A stretch of 64,000 nucleotides of DNA from Globodera rostochiensis (GCA_018350325.1 JAEVLN010000006.1:1139193-1203192); one strand, 5' to 3'; numbered from the stretch's first letter, positions 21,459-32,850 are shown. A program made the numbers and translations. Notes: a model not told the origin generated them from the sequence alone.

Positions 21459-22007
21459 TTTTTTCCCTTCTTGTGATGGAAAAGTGATCATCCAAAGATC
21501 ACCTCCCTCCCAAACGCCTTCCCCTTTCACCATAGTATTTCCCACTGTTCACATTGGTAGTTTTGATCAAAAACTTTTTATTAACAATAAAATTTTATTT
21601 TTTAAATAAATCTTTCAAGATTATTCTTGAACTGAGAAATTTCTCGGTTTTTTCGACCTTGGTTTCGAGTCTCGGGGTCATTTCTCGGTCTTGACTCTCG
21701 GTAAATTTCAATTCTCAAGCAGCCCTAGTAAAAACATGGAGCTGAGCATTATTAGAAACTCGGACAAATTATTGATCATTGATTAGACTCTCATCCAAAA
21801 TCCGGTATTTGATTTATTCGAAATTGAAATTGCATAACTACAATACAATGAAATAACAAGTTGCATAAACTGATCAGAATCCCAGATGGGCGCTGCCGTT
21901 TGTGTTGTGTCCAAGCCAACAGTTTGGGGAATATATTTACTTGACGAACAACAATCAATAAATATTTGGAACAGAATTGGATGTCAAATTGGTGGATTAA
22001 GGAGTGG

Positions 22008-22720
22008 GGGTCTTTTCGGCCCCGCCGTTTCGGCCCCGACGTTTCGGCCCCGCCCTTTCGGCCCCGGGACGTTTCGGCCCCGGACGTTTCGGCCCCGGAC
22101 GTTTCGGCCCCACCCTGCAATTTCTTTCTTGCATATTCACCGACCAATTTTTATTCAGAAATTTTTTTCAGATGAATTAAAACATAACAAAATTTTTAAT
22201 CTGAAAATTTTCAAGAAATTTAGGGGCTCATTGGTAATTACTAGAAAGCCAAGAAGAAATTCCAAAACATTTGACGTGTAGAATCCGATTCTTCAAATTC
22301 AAGCCCAGGGTCAAATTCAAACATTTTTTTGAAATTCAAAAATCAATTTTGGCCTCGAATCATTTAAAAAGGACTGGGTTTCCTTATTAGGCCTAGGCCT
22401 AAGCCAACCTAAGCTTAGGCTTAGGCTTAGGCCTAACTCACCCTAAGCTCAAAGATGTAAAAAGTACGTAATATCTGAAAACTATGATGTATTTTTCATT
22501 ATATGCATCTGGGTTACGTCGAAACAGTTCTATAATTTCGAGCTTTTTTTCGAAAATCGAAATAAAAAAATTTCGTTTCTGAAATTTTTTTTTCGATGAA
22601 ACCATTTTTTCCTTGGGGCCGAAACGTCCGGGGCCGAAACGTCCTTGGGGCCGAAACGGCGGGGCCGAAAGGGCGGGGCCGAAACGTCGGGGCCGAAACG
22701 GCGGGGCCGAAACGTCCTGT
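22008..22720. mobile_element. snap-back element with CGTTTCGGCCCCG arms
   Basis: The left arm (22010-22115) repeats CGTTTCGGCCCCG and the right arm (22605-22720) repeats GGGGCCGAAACG in inverse order. The interior at 22385-22450 holds AGGCCTAGGCCTAAGCC. It has the same design as 457-1045, with FCGGCCCC in place of CGGTCCC. Short complementary open frames inside are repeat artefacts. Confidence 0.65.
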
Positions 22721-23044
22721 TCCCGGATTAAGAGGGGGGAACGTTTGCTGGGATAAATTGTCATACAGTGAGAAGGTTCTAGAAATAGGCAGAATGCCAT
22801 AATCACTTTAAACATAATCACTTTATACACCACAGTTTGGACGCCAAACAAACTTGAAACAATATAACTCTCGTACACATCAAACGCAAAGATGGCGAAA
22901 TATGATTTATAGGGACTAAAAAGTCGCTCTAATTCAAAAAATTTTCAAAATGAATGCTATTTCTGGGCTTCTCTCGTCAAACCCTATCCTCAAAAAAAAG
23001 GTTAACCCCTAAAAATCTCGGCTCTAATGATCACCAAATGTGAA

Positions 23045-23345
23045 TTAATTTGAATTAATCAAATTCGAGCAACAGAAAATATATGTCCCTTCGCTCAACA
23101 CAAAAGCGATCAAATTAATGAGCATAAACGATTCGTTGTTGGCAGTTCGATGGCGCGCAAAAAGTGTAATTGCGTACAAAAGTGTGACAATTGTTAGCAC
23201 AGCAAAAGCCAACACAAGACGGCATTTCCATCGTTGTTGGCCATTGTTGTTGTTACCGGCTTGAGTTTGTTGAGGTTGTTGCTCAACGTTTAATGAGCGC
23301 ATCCGCTTACGACGACGTCTTCGTCGCGCCGCTGTCGTTTCGACA
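23045..23345 (-). CDS. hypothetical basic/hydrophobic membrane protein fragment
   Basis: The complement is open from a basic stretch (RRRRRKRMRSLNVEQQPQQ) into two hydrophobic helices (LVLAFAVLTIVTLLYAITL and FMLINLIAFVLSEGTYIFCC) and stops after LINSN. The ATG at 23302 is internal to the open frame, which continues upstream into a duplicated 85-bp block. No splice partners were recognised. It could be one exon of a multi-pass membrane protein or a chance frame. Confidence 0.3.
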
Positions 23346-23502
23346 GTAGCCTAGGATTTATTAGGTCAACGGATGGATACTGTATCTTGTTTCTTGCTAT
23401 TCGAGCTATTAAGTCCCGCTGTCGTTTCGACAGTAGCCTAGGATTTATTAGGTCAACGGATGGATACTGTATCTTGTTTCTTGCTATTCGAGCTATTAAG
23501 TC
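23330..23502. repeat. two tandem copies of an 85-bp block
   Basis: The block from GCTGTCGTTTCGACAGTAGC to GAGCTATTAAGTC occurs twice without visible differences. A third, degenerate start (GCTGCCGTTTTAAATT) follows at 23506. Confidence 0.9.
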
Positions 23503-23758
23503 TCGCTGCCGTTTTAAATTAATCCCGCTATTTTTGACAGTAGCCTGAGGCTTATTTAGGGTGGTATTTGTGGTAGCTCTTTATTTATCTTACTGTAGCT
23601 AGTGATTGCCGAAACAGTACAGTAGCCAAGGATTGCATTTGCTTTACAATGGACAGATTGGGCTGGTAGTGCAATTTTTTGTTGTTATTAGCTAAATTAT
23701 ATTTCATTAGAAAAAGTTTAAGAATTTAAATATAAAAGTTTACAAATTTGACCTAAAT

Positions 23759-23963
23759 TAGAGTAAAGCGGGAGGATCACGATTTTATGGAAAACCGGGA
23801 TCGTGATTAGTAAGCCGTAATTATATAAGGAGAAATATTCAAATCCCGGTCAAAAACCCGGGACTTATGAACAAAAATAATAAAGAATTGTAAATGATGA
23901 CAAAAACCCGGGACCATTTAAGGGGGATTTTTAGTTCCAAAAAGAGCATTTCTGTCTCAAATA
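23759..23963. mobile_element. MITE with TAGAGTAAAGCGGGA termini
   Basis: Inverted termini TAGAGTAAAGCGGGA and TCCCGCTTTACTCTA; the interior has AAAACCGGGATC and CCCGGGAC motifs. The flanks CCTAAAT and TTTAAAT are a poor match for a target duplication. It abuts the 3' end of the gene at 23983-24630. Confidence 0.65.
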
Positions 23964-23982
23964 GATCCCGCTTTACTCTAAT

Positions 23983-24630
23983 TTAAATGCAAATTATAAA
24001 AAAAAAGAAAGCATTTTGCATTCTCTCACCTTCAACCGCTTTTACCAATTCTTCGAATCCAACAAATGCATTTTCAATAATTTGGTTTCTTTCCACCAAA
24101 AAGGGTTTAATTTTTTCAATCTTTTTTTTTGCGGTTTTTAAACTATTTTGAATATTTTCTTGAATTTTTGCATTTCTTTCAAAATTTTGTGCAAATTTGA
24201 TCACTACTTTTTCCATGTTTTCTGCGGCGTTTTCCAAATTTTTCCCCTCTTTCAACTCGCCACAAATTGCTGCACTAATTTCTTTGACATTATTCAAAAG
24301 CCATTTTTCCCCTTTTTTTGCGTTTATTAATTCAAAATTCGAATTAAAATTTTTGCGGCACAAAATGCCCGAGGCGTATTTTTGGAGCCATTTCATTAGA
24401 AAAGGATTATTTAAACCGTCAAAAACATTTGGGACCGAATCCGCCAATTCCATCAATTCTGTCGCATCCAATTCTAAAATTGTTTTTTTTTAATTTTATT
24501 TTTAATTATAAAAATAATCCCCCCAACTTTTTTGACAATTTGCGGCTTCCATTTTCTGAGTGCCCACATTGATTAAAGCGAATTGACTAATAAGCATCAA
24601 CGAAAAGCGGAATATAATAATTGAATTCAT
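23983..24630 (-). CDS. putative secreted helical protein
   Basis: Exon 1 (24630-24528) starts with a signal peptide, MNSIIIFRFSLMLISQFALI, followed by NVGTQKMEAANCQK. The donor is A/GTTGGG, with matching phase. Exon 2 starts at 24473 after ATTTTAG. It reads LDATELMELADSVPNVFDG, then mostly amphipathic, lysine/glutamate-rich helices (for example ENIQNSLKTAKKKIEKIKPF and IIENAFVGFEELVKAVEG), and may end at a donor near 24030 or run on to a stop at 23983. Exon 2 has two cysteines. No known domain was recognised. A small secreted helical protein in a parasitic nematode could be an effector, but that is speculation. Confidence 0.5.
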
Positions 24631-25269
24631 TTCCTATAAAAATAATATATCTATTTATTAATATGAAATTTATTCATAAAGTTAATTCTTTATTTACTCC
24701 ATTTTATTTTGATAGAAATAAAATCAATTTGATTTTATTCGCATTCAATTTCCAGCTTATACAAATCGTGGCAAATATTTGTAATGCAAATTTCGTCAAT
24801 TCAATGATTTTATTTATTTTATTTTACAAATATTTTATTTTTCGAAATTACCAAATTTTGTTTGACTATTTGGAAAGGCGATTTGCATACTTCAGATTTT
24901 TCGTTTTTTCGGGGTTTTTTCGGTTTCGTTTTCGTCCTAGTTTCGAGTTTCGTAAATGAAAAAATATTTTTTCGTTTTGTTGGATCAAAATTTTACAAAA
25001 AAATCGAAAAAAGTGCTCTAAAGTAAGGCATTTTTATAAAAAATTTTCTTAAGGAATTTTCAAAAAAACAAATTTTTTTGAGTGGCGGTGGGTGGGTCGG
25101 CGGTGCCAATAGACGCCGCCAATTCCCTTTCATCAGAAAATCTAGGAAAGCAATTGTTTTTGCATCATTAATTTGTTGATTAATGGGTTTGCTTATGATT
25201 AAATTTTGTTTAAAAATTTTCGTGTTTTTCGTTTTGTTTCGTACGAAAACGTATATTTTTCGGTTAAAA

Positions 25270-25460
25270 AATAAAAAATAATATTTTCGTGCAGCCCCCC
25301 TGACCCTCCCCCCCCCCTCCCCCTCCCCAACGCCCCCACCCCCCCCCCTCCCCCCTGACCCTCCCCCCCCCCCCTCCCCCCCCCTCCCCCTCCCCCCTGA
25401 CCCCCCCCCCCCCCTCCCCAACGCCCCCCCCCCCCCTCCCCAACACCCCCCAACCCCAAC
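25270..25460. repeat. ~190-bp C-rich strand-asymmetric tract
   Basis: An almost unbroken run of C with CCCCTCCCC, CCTGACCC and CCCCAACG phrases. The complement is G-rich with many G-runs of four or more, a strong candidate for G-quadruplex formation. It directly precedes the possible exon at 25440-25672. A copying or assembly error here is possible. Confidence 0.9.
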
Positions 25461-25672
25461 GCGGCTGTCAACAACACGCCCTTTCCTCCAAAATCTTCCA
25501 ATTCTTCCATTGTTTGCCAACACAAAGTGTGGGCCGGGCGAGGCCAAACTTTATGGGGCTGGAAGATTGATGAATTGGCTGAGAGGGGCGAATATTTTCT
25601 GGATCAAATATTGGAATTTATTGACAGTCGATGCGTTAGTTCTCTTCTCACAGCTGCAAAGAGCGGCTAAAG
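25440..25672 (+). CDS. possible terminal exon, product unknown
   Basis: A plus frame with no ATG runs NAAVNNTPFPPKSSNSSIVC, then QHKVWAGRGQTLWGWKIDEL and AERGEYFLDQILEFIDSRCV, and stops at TAAKSG. Its composition looks protein-like, with balanced residues and GC-rich third positions, unlike neighbouring chance frames. It would be the 3' exon of a gene whose upstream exons I cannot identify. Its 5' border is unclear because it emerges from the C-rich tract. Confidence 0.35.
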
Positions 25673-26159
25673 TGTCTTAAATTGTTTGTATTTGAAACGT
25701 TTATTTAATAAAAAAATTTGTATTTATTATTGTTTTTAAATTGATTAAAATTGTTAAACTATTAGCCTTTAAAATTCTAAAAATAAAACTCTCCCCTTAT
25801 TCCCCTCCGGCGTTGTCAACATCGCCAGAACATGGCAGTTCATGAAGGTCAATAATTTCCCCCCCCCCCCCCACATTAATGAGTTAGCGATACAATCTCC
25901 GAAACATGAAAAACCCTCAAAAAGGGGCGATGTACGCCGGTTGCGCCTCATTCATTGTCAGCTAGAATTAATGATCAAAAAACCTATACAATTTTCTCAT
26001 ATTATTTCTCACCCGCCGACCAATGCTTTTTCATATTCCTTTAAACTTGCATTAATTTTAATTTTCAAAAAATAGGATTTTTTTCTATTTTTGTTTAATC
26101 AATTGTTATGTCGGTATTTTTTTTATATTTGAATTTTAGCAAAATATTCTCATTTCACA

Positions 26160-27699
26160 ATGACGTCATCAAATAATGTAGCCGGCATCCCTTCGGTAGC
26201 TTTAAATTTTATTAAACTTTATGAAACGATTATGGCAAAAAACCATTAAAAACTGCTGTTTTTTGTCATCTAAAGTTTCGACATTCCAATTCCATCTTTG
26301 AAGGGATGCTTAAACTGTGATATCACGGCTTTTTCTTTTTTTAATTGGTTTGATTTTGAATTTATTATTTTTAGGCCCCGGTTTCTAGCGCATTGTCCTC
26401 CGATGCCGTTCAGCGTTTGCTGCGATCCGATCCGTACATGGCCGAATTGGTCAAAGGCTTACCAGTGTGTTTTGCGGGCATTCCGCATGCCAAAGTTGGG
26501 CGGCATTTTAAACAGAAAATTGAATTTAGGGTATATTTAATTCAGGAGACAGAACGCCAACAGAACTTTCTTCATTCGATCCAAACAGCGAAACGGCTTC
26601 ACATTGTAGGGATTATTCAAATAAAATATTTATTTAATTAAAATTTTTTTTTTATTTAAATTAATTTTTCCGATTCATTTTCCTTTGACGCTTAAAACAA
26701 TTTTATTTTGTTGAGGCAATTCCCAGCAACGGGCTCAACCTTTATTTGAATCTCACATCCGAACATCTGGTGCCGGAGCGGAATGAAGTGAGTGCAAAAA
26801 ATAAATGTTTAAATATGCAGTGAATAGAATAATGTTAAAATAAATTAAAATATTAAATAAAAATAATTTAACGATTATTTTATTTAATGAGAAACAAAAC
26901 AGGCATCCAACTTCCTATTTTACCTTAATACGAAACCACCGATTTATTGCAATTCCGAATTCAATGGCAAAAATTATTTAAAATATGGAAACCAATTTTA
27001 TAGGTCCAATTCGTCAGTGACTTGCACTTCAACGGCGCGCGTGTTCGCCTTCGAGGGCACGTCAATGCGCGCACATTGCAGGGCAAAGTGCAGGTTATTT
27101 TATTGTCCGCTTATTCCCCACATAATGTCCTTCTCGGCAATGCTTTATCATAAGCAAACAGCCTGCTCCCAGTCTTATTCGAAATTTGAATCTTTTATTA
27201 TCCGCGCGCTTTGAAACCCCCCCCCCCAGGGTTTTTGCCACTTAAAAAGTGAGAAACCTAAAAAAAAGTGTGTGTTTAAATTACATAAGCATTTTTAACC
27301 CTTAAACATCATCTAATTGGCGTGTGATTAAGTTTTTTGTAGACAAAATGCCAAAAATCCCAGTATAGCTTCAGTCCGGATAATCCGGGTGCGATGGAGC
27401 CGGATCCAGAAACCAGATTCCAAACTTGGAAAAACTGAAATTTTGTGAAAAAATTTTTCTTCACCCCCGATCCCGAAAATTTGGAGTCTCCGAGCCCCAA
27501 CATGGCCAACCCCGACCCCCGACTTTCCCGCCCCGAGGGGTTGGGGAGCAACCCTATTTTCTACATCGTATTAAAAGCAATAAAAGTCAAATAATTTAAT
27601 TGAAAGATTGAGATGGTGCAAGTGCAAGAGCATCGCCAATTCAGTGAGCGCTTGGAGCGGAGAATGGTCCAGTTGAGGGCCGCCGCGTTAAGGCTTTAA
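26160..27699 (+). CDS. five-exon gene, 171-aa protein of unknown function
   Basis: Exons 26160-26195, 26375-26605, 26716-26787, 27004-27093 and 27613-27699 all start and end in phase 0 at GT-AG borders. The product begins MTSSNNVAGIPSAPVSSAL, followed by DAVQRLLRSDPYMAELVKGL and PVCFAGIPHAKVGRHFKQK. It goes on with NGLNLYLNLTSEHLVPERNE and VQFVSDLHFNGARVRLRGHV, and ends in a charged helix ERLERRMVQLRAAALRL. No signal peptide or membrane span is present. Reading 26605 as a donor is a choice, since the frame stays open a further 11 codons. The start codon overlaps a TGACGTCA palindrome. The long intron 4 contains a C-run and a MITE. The clean exon phases argue for a real cytosolic or nuclear protein that I cannot name. 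Confidence 0.7.
27397..27555. mobile_element. MITE-like segment ending GGGGAGCAACCCTA
   Basis: The right end GTTGGGGAGCAACCCTA matches, inverted, the left end TAGGGTTGCTCCCGATCCC at 59709. The interior has CCCGATCCCG and CCCGACCCCCG phrases. It lies in intron 4 of the gene at 26160-27699. Confidence 0.45.
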
Positions 27700-27721
27700 T
27701 AGGGAATTGAATCAATTTATA

Positions 27722-28071
27722 CAGTCATGGTCATTGTTTAACAACACTCTCATATTTCAAATAAATAAAATCTTTTTTGATCAGCATCAAAAGTTATATT
27801 AGCATGAATTTCTTCAGATTTTTATTTGCTCTTATAATGGGTGAATTAAAAGTGTTGTTAAACATAGACCACCTACAAATTGGGTGAAAAGTCATTTTGC
27901 CTCCATATTTTAGAGACAATTGGCATTTGTGAGAAATGAATGATCCCATTAGAAAGCACACAAAAAATGCTGCAAATAATGTTAAGAAACTTAATGCATT
28001 TGAGTCCGTCCCTCAATTTTATCCTTTTATTTATTTATATGAGAGTGTTGTTAAACATATCACCATGACTG
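27722..28071. mobile_element. Tc1/mariner-type MITE, TA target
   Basis: TIRs of about 35 bp start CAGTCATGGT and end ACCATGACTG, flanked by TA on both sides. The inner part, TGTTTAACAACACTCTCATA, is inverted at TATGAGAGTGTTGTTAAACA. No transposase is present. Confidence 0.8.
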
Positions 28072-28435
28072 TATAACCCATCAAATTTGTTATTTATTTT
28101 TATAAAAATTAATAAATCTTTTATTATCTATTGTATTATGCTTGGTACTTTACGATTTTTAGCACAATAATAAATTTGATTTTTTTTGAACACAAAGGAA
28201 ACATTCTCGAGAATGTTTTAAATGTGCCTTAACACCATTTTCCGGCCTTTAAATATCCATAGAGTTCCTGTTTTAATTACTTCTATGCATTTGATGGACG
28301 CTCCATATTGACACAAAAACAACAAAAATAAAATCTACCAATTTTTTGTAAATTCTAGATAATTTCTGGATTTTTGCCAAAGAAAAAGGAGTGCACGCAA
28401 GAAGATCGGGAAAAATATAATTTCAGACCAGGGTC

Positions 28436-28974
28436 CCGCTCGAAACTCGAGGGTTTTCAGACTCGAAATTCAAAACTCGACTCGAAAAGCCAAAAATTGA
28501 CTCGTAATTCGAAAAATTGACTCTCCTCGAATGCAGTTTCTCGATCAGATTGATCATTTAATGGCATTTGCCATAAAAGAGGGCAATTTGAGATCCCTAA
28601 TCGAGATAATATCGAACTTATTCAAATTTCACCATTTTGCCTAAAGTTCTATCACACCTTTTTGAATGCGGGTGGGATTTTCCGAAAGTGCCCAAAAACG
28701 CGTATTCTGCCTCGGAAAGAGCCGGACGAAAAATGAAGTAGATTAATAGAATAAAATAAATATTTATACTAATAAAAAAAGTGTGTAAATTATAAAATAG
28801 GTAAGCGAAAATTAGTAGTGCACAGGAGAGAATAGAAAATTTAAACTTGTGAATTGGAAAAATATAACAAATCAGAACACTAAAAATTTAAATGTAACTA
28901 GCCCGACCTCCGAGACTTAGGACGCAGAAAAACCGTGAAACTTCTCTCGAGTCGAGACTTGGGACCGGCCCTAA
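28436..28974. mobile_element. degenerate MITE with CAGGGTCCCGCTCGAAACTCG arms
   Basis: The left arm repeats CGAAACTCGA motifs. The right arm has CTCTCGAGTCGAGACTTGGG and ends ACCGGCCCTA. The interior is AT-rich with no gene. The rest of 28080-29260 also lacks genes, apart from a 20-bp perfect palindrome at 28199-28218. Confidence 0.4.
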
Positions 28975-29260
28975 TAACGTTTTTGTTGGGAAAGTGACTC
29001 GTTTACGACTCCTAATCAGTTTTAGGCTCATAGTGGCGGCTCGGCAGTGCCGATAGCGCCGTTGATGACTTACATAAGAAACTGAGAAGTTCTGCGGCGC
29101 AAGAAGTTGACCATTTTTGGAAATTGAAACAAAATTACAAATTTATTCATGGTTTTTAGTATTTTAAACGGAAAAGACAAAAAAAAAAAAGAACGGGAAA
29201 ATCGGAATTCCGCCCACCTTTGGCATCGATTCCTATAAGTATTGACAACCGTTTGAATTT

Positions 29261-31835
29261 TCAACTATTCTCTTTGGCACCCAAATGGCCTTGCTGAGCA
29301 TTGAGCATCCACCAATTGAAGCCCATAATCAGTGAAATGGGCGAAGAACCCCTTCCGATCATCGCCTTTGTTTCGTCAATGTTCATAAACACATTTTGAA
29401 TGATTTCGCCTTCGGCAACCAGGCCACCGCCGCCCGACGGGTCTCGCATCGATTCGTCCAGCTCCGCGTAGAACATGTGCTGAAACGATCCGGCCAACGC
29501 AACGCTCTTCACGTAGCTCTGTGTCAAAATTTATTTGCTTAGAGGTCGTAAAATGGACATAAAATGTGCAAAAGCATGCCATTGGAAAATTTTTGAAAAA
29601 TGATAATTATAAAATCGTTCAAATTCGGGTACGAAAATGGTCGAAATGGAGGTCATATTCGGGGTCTCTTACGGATTTTGGTTGAAAAATGAGACAAAAC
29701 GGAAACAAAATCACGCAAAATTCTAGAATACCTGTTTGTATTTCATTCCACTCGACTCTAAGCCTAATGCACAAATCTTTTTTTGGCGGAAACCACTTTG
29801 AAACAAGTTATAAGCTCCAGGGCCGTATGGTGGTGGGGGGGGGGGGCAAACGGGCCATGCCCCCCCTCCGGAAAATTTTTTGTGAAAAAAACCATAGGGG
29901 GGACCTTTTTGTTTTGCAAAATTAATTATTTTTGGGCCTATTTTCTGTTAAATTTCTATCAGAATTTTCCCGGCGGCGCTTGTCGGCACCGCCGGACCTG
30001 CTAGGCTTATTTGTTAGAGTGGAGTCGAATAATATATAATTTTCCAATTTGGCGAGGTACAAGTATTCTAGAATTTTTCCGGAAAAGGAATTTTTTTTTT
30101 AATTCACCATTTTGCTGGAGAAATTTTCTTTTCATTTTGTGAGCCCCCCGCCCGCTCCCATCAAAATCCAAAAAAAAAAAATTAAATAATTTTACATGAA
30201 TCGGACGAATGCTTGACTCGGGCAGTCTGTAACCGCATTCTTCAAGGATCTCCTTCTGTATGTGATACTTAAAACAAATGGGAAATTTTTTATCAAATTT
30301 TTAAACGAAATTGAAAAAGCGGACCAACGGCGATTTGCCCGGTTCGTCAACGCCGCCGGCGCACAATTCAACCGTAAGACCGCGCTGAATTGGATAACTC
30401 TCCCAGCGGATGTCGTCGAATGCTTTGCCCTCATTTTCGGGCAGTGCGCGGACCGTAGTGATAAAGTGGCCTATAAAATATTTGGCAATGCTTTGGATTT
30501 AGGCGTTTTTCGGCATTGGCGGCGGCCTTTTTTGGCGGTCGGGGTCAACTTGAGCGCCGGCCATTTTGGCACCAACAATTTTAGGTAATATGGGGGTATT
30601 CAAAGTCGATAAAATGGAGTTTTCTATTCGGAGTTTGAAAAAGGAGAATCAGGTCGGATTTGGATTCTACGCCCCGGAATACCCCTAAGAAAACACCTTT
30701 TTATCGATTTTGAAAAAAAATCTTTTTTTTTTCAAAGCGGTACAAACCAAACTATTACCAAATTTTAAACCGCCGGAGCTTTTCTTTTTTGAGAAAAGAT
30801 GAACGAACCGATGTTAGTCCAAGACGCCAAATTTTTGAGTTTAAAGAGGAGGGGACAATATTTGGAAACGAATTTCTGGCCAGAAAAAATTAAAACACTT
30901 TTTTTCATTTTATATTTTTAGTCTTTTATAAATTATAATCCATTCATCCCTTTCAGATACTAGATTTTTAACTATCCAAATTTTTTTTAATAAAATTTTG
31001 CGGAATTTTTGGAATTTACCCGGCCTGAACTGCTTGACGAACAGCAACTGTTTCCTTTCAGTGTGGTAAAGCACAGCAGCTGCAAAATTAAAATTATCGG
31101 ATCTCCGAGAAAAATTTAGGCTAAATTATCCTCTACTTATTACAATAATGGATGGTCTTCGAAAATTTAAAAAAAACGTTTTTAGGCTGAAAACGTCCAT
31201 TTTTTTCTGTGCCATGCCTTCGTCAACAAAAAAACCTAAAAACCTCAAGACAACCCCATAAAAATGTTTTTTAAAAAACCTTCAAAAATTTTAAGTACCC
31301 CATTGGGGAAAAAAAAATTCACTAAATGTTTCGATCTGAACAAAATAGAAAAATTCTTACCAACACTTTGTCCGCCAAGAGCCAATTCCCTAAAAAAAAT
31401 TTTTTTTCCAAATAAAAAAATATCAAATTTTCGCAATTTTTAGCTAAAAACCAACTAACTACAGCTCTACTTAATCAGAGTGCAAACACAAAAAATCTTG
31501 GGGCTGCCCGAAGTTACGAAATTATTTAACCGTCGGCGGATATTTAATCCCCTAATTTTGCAGAAATTTTAATTTTGGAAACTTTTTTTCTTTATTCTTC
31601 CATCGGAAAAAAACAATTGTTTTATCTGAACCCAAAAAATTGATGACCAGCACATGTCCATGCCCCTACGGCGAAACCGCATTCGAAAAGGTTTGAAGTA
31701 TTTGGAGCCGGCCATAGCCTCTTCAAATTTGACATTGCTTATCCTTTCTTCGCTGCCCTCCTTCACGTCGGCGATGGGAGAAGAAGCGACGCTTTTGTGG
31801 CTTAACATTTCGTCGGTTTGCTGCTCCTCCATCAT
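29261..31835 (-). CDS. NUDT14-like Nudix hydrolase (UDP-sugar / ADP-ribose pyrophosphatase)
   Basis: Exons with agreeing phases are 31079-31020 (AVLYHTERKQLLFVKQFRP), 30470-30325 (FITTVRALPENEGKAFDDIR to GLTVELCAGGVDEPGKSPL), 30255-30196 (KEILEECGYRLPESSIRPIH) and 29518-29261 (SYVKSVALAGSFQHMFYAEL, then GGGGLVAEGEII). An N-terminal exon starts near 31835 and includes SKYFKPFRMRFRRRG; its donor is not resolved. The order VKQFRP, TVELCAG, EECGY and GGGLVxEGE matches NUDT14, which cleaves UDP-glucose and ADP-ribose using Mg2+ bound by the Nudix-box glutamates (EILEE here). About four residues of the usual Nudix loop before KEILEE are missing with the chosen donor; an alternative donor 21 bp further adds seven. 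Probably cytosolic; no signal peptide. Confidence is high for family and moderate for the 5' end. Confidence 0.75.
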
Positions 31836-32136
31836 TTACAAAATGTTGCTGAATATTAACCTGCTGAATAGTAATGAATTTTCGAGATGAAGAATTTTGA
31901 AAAAAATAAATACAAATTAATTTTAAAACAACACTTTATTCAAAAATATTTCTAAATTTGAAGCGATTATATCTAATAAAAAGCAATTTTATAAATTCCA
32001 AATGTTGTTGTTCTCAAGGATTGGTGAAAGATTTGATAAGGATCTGCATTTTCCCAAACGGTAAAAGACGCACAAATGAATCGCTGTGCTGCACATTAAC
32101 ATTAGAGTTGGTCGGGATCGGAATTTTCACCAAAAA

Positions 32137-32222
32137 TTAGCCTATGAATGGAGGGGATTCAAACCCTTGCCCCTTTTTTGTTGAAAAGCTCACAGACCAC
32201 TAGGACAAAATGTAAATCTTTC
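32137..32222 (-). other. tRNA-like sequence, possible SINE head
   Basis: The complement has an A-box-like TAGTGGTCTGTGAGC and, about 35 bases later, GGGTTTGAATCCCC, a near-consensus B box. A clean acceptor stem and 3' end are not visible, so this is more likely a tRNA-derived SINE or a dead tRNA than a working gene. Confidence 0.3.
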
Positions 32223-32734
32223 CTGAACTAGAGGCCCAAAATCGAATCGCCGTGAACAGCAGCGAGTGGCGCACGCATCAGTGACGCGTACGCCGCAGCG
32301 GGCAGCGCAGCCATTTGTCGATATCTCTGCTTTAAAGTCAGTTATTGCCACGGTCTGCTTATAACTAATATTTATTTCTCATAATTATCCCTTATTTTAA
32401 AATTAAATTTTCAGTCTATGAATAGCGAAACAGAAAGTGGCCCAGCCAAAACAAATATTCAGGTACCTAGTTTGTTTGATTAAACTAAATTTTGATCATT
32501 GATTTGATTTCCAAAGCTTGTAAATCAAGCAAAAAGTTCCGACCCAAATGAGCGACTTGCAGCGGTGTCCCTAATTGGTGGCTTATTATGCGAAAATGAA
32601 AATGCAGCCGAGTTCATCTCCATTGGCGTTTTGCCAGTCCTTGTGAACTGCTTGGAGTCGACAGAGTAGGCAAATTTGAAAGCATTTTTGCTTTTGTGAC
32701 TTTTTTTCTTGGGTGCTGAAAATGAATAGCAACC

Positions 32735-32850
32735 AGGGCTGGGCAAGGATATCCGGATGCGGATATATCCGGATACGGACGGATACGGAATTTCAAAAAT
32801 AGGACGGACACGGATATGAAAGTCAAATCCGCCGCGCATATCCATATTTT
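32735..32850. mobile_element. MITE with GGATATATCCGGATACGG repeats
   Basis: It starts CAGGGCTGGGCAAGGATATCC and consists of GGATACGGACGG-type short repeats. A sister at 38995-39115 occupies the matching place downstream of exon 3 in ARM copy E, so it predates the duplication of D and E. Confidence 0.5.

Noticed and set aside
28199..28218. Heat-shock element
   Set aside because: TTC and GAA are separated by four bases, not two; does not fit the nGAAnnTTCn rule.
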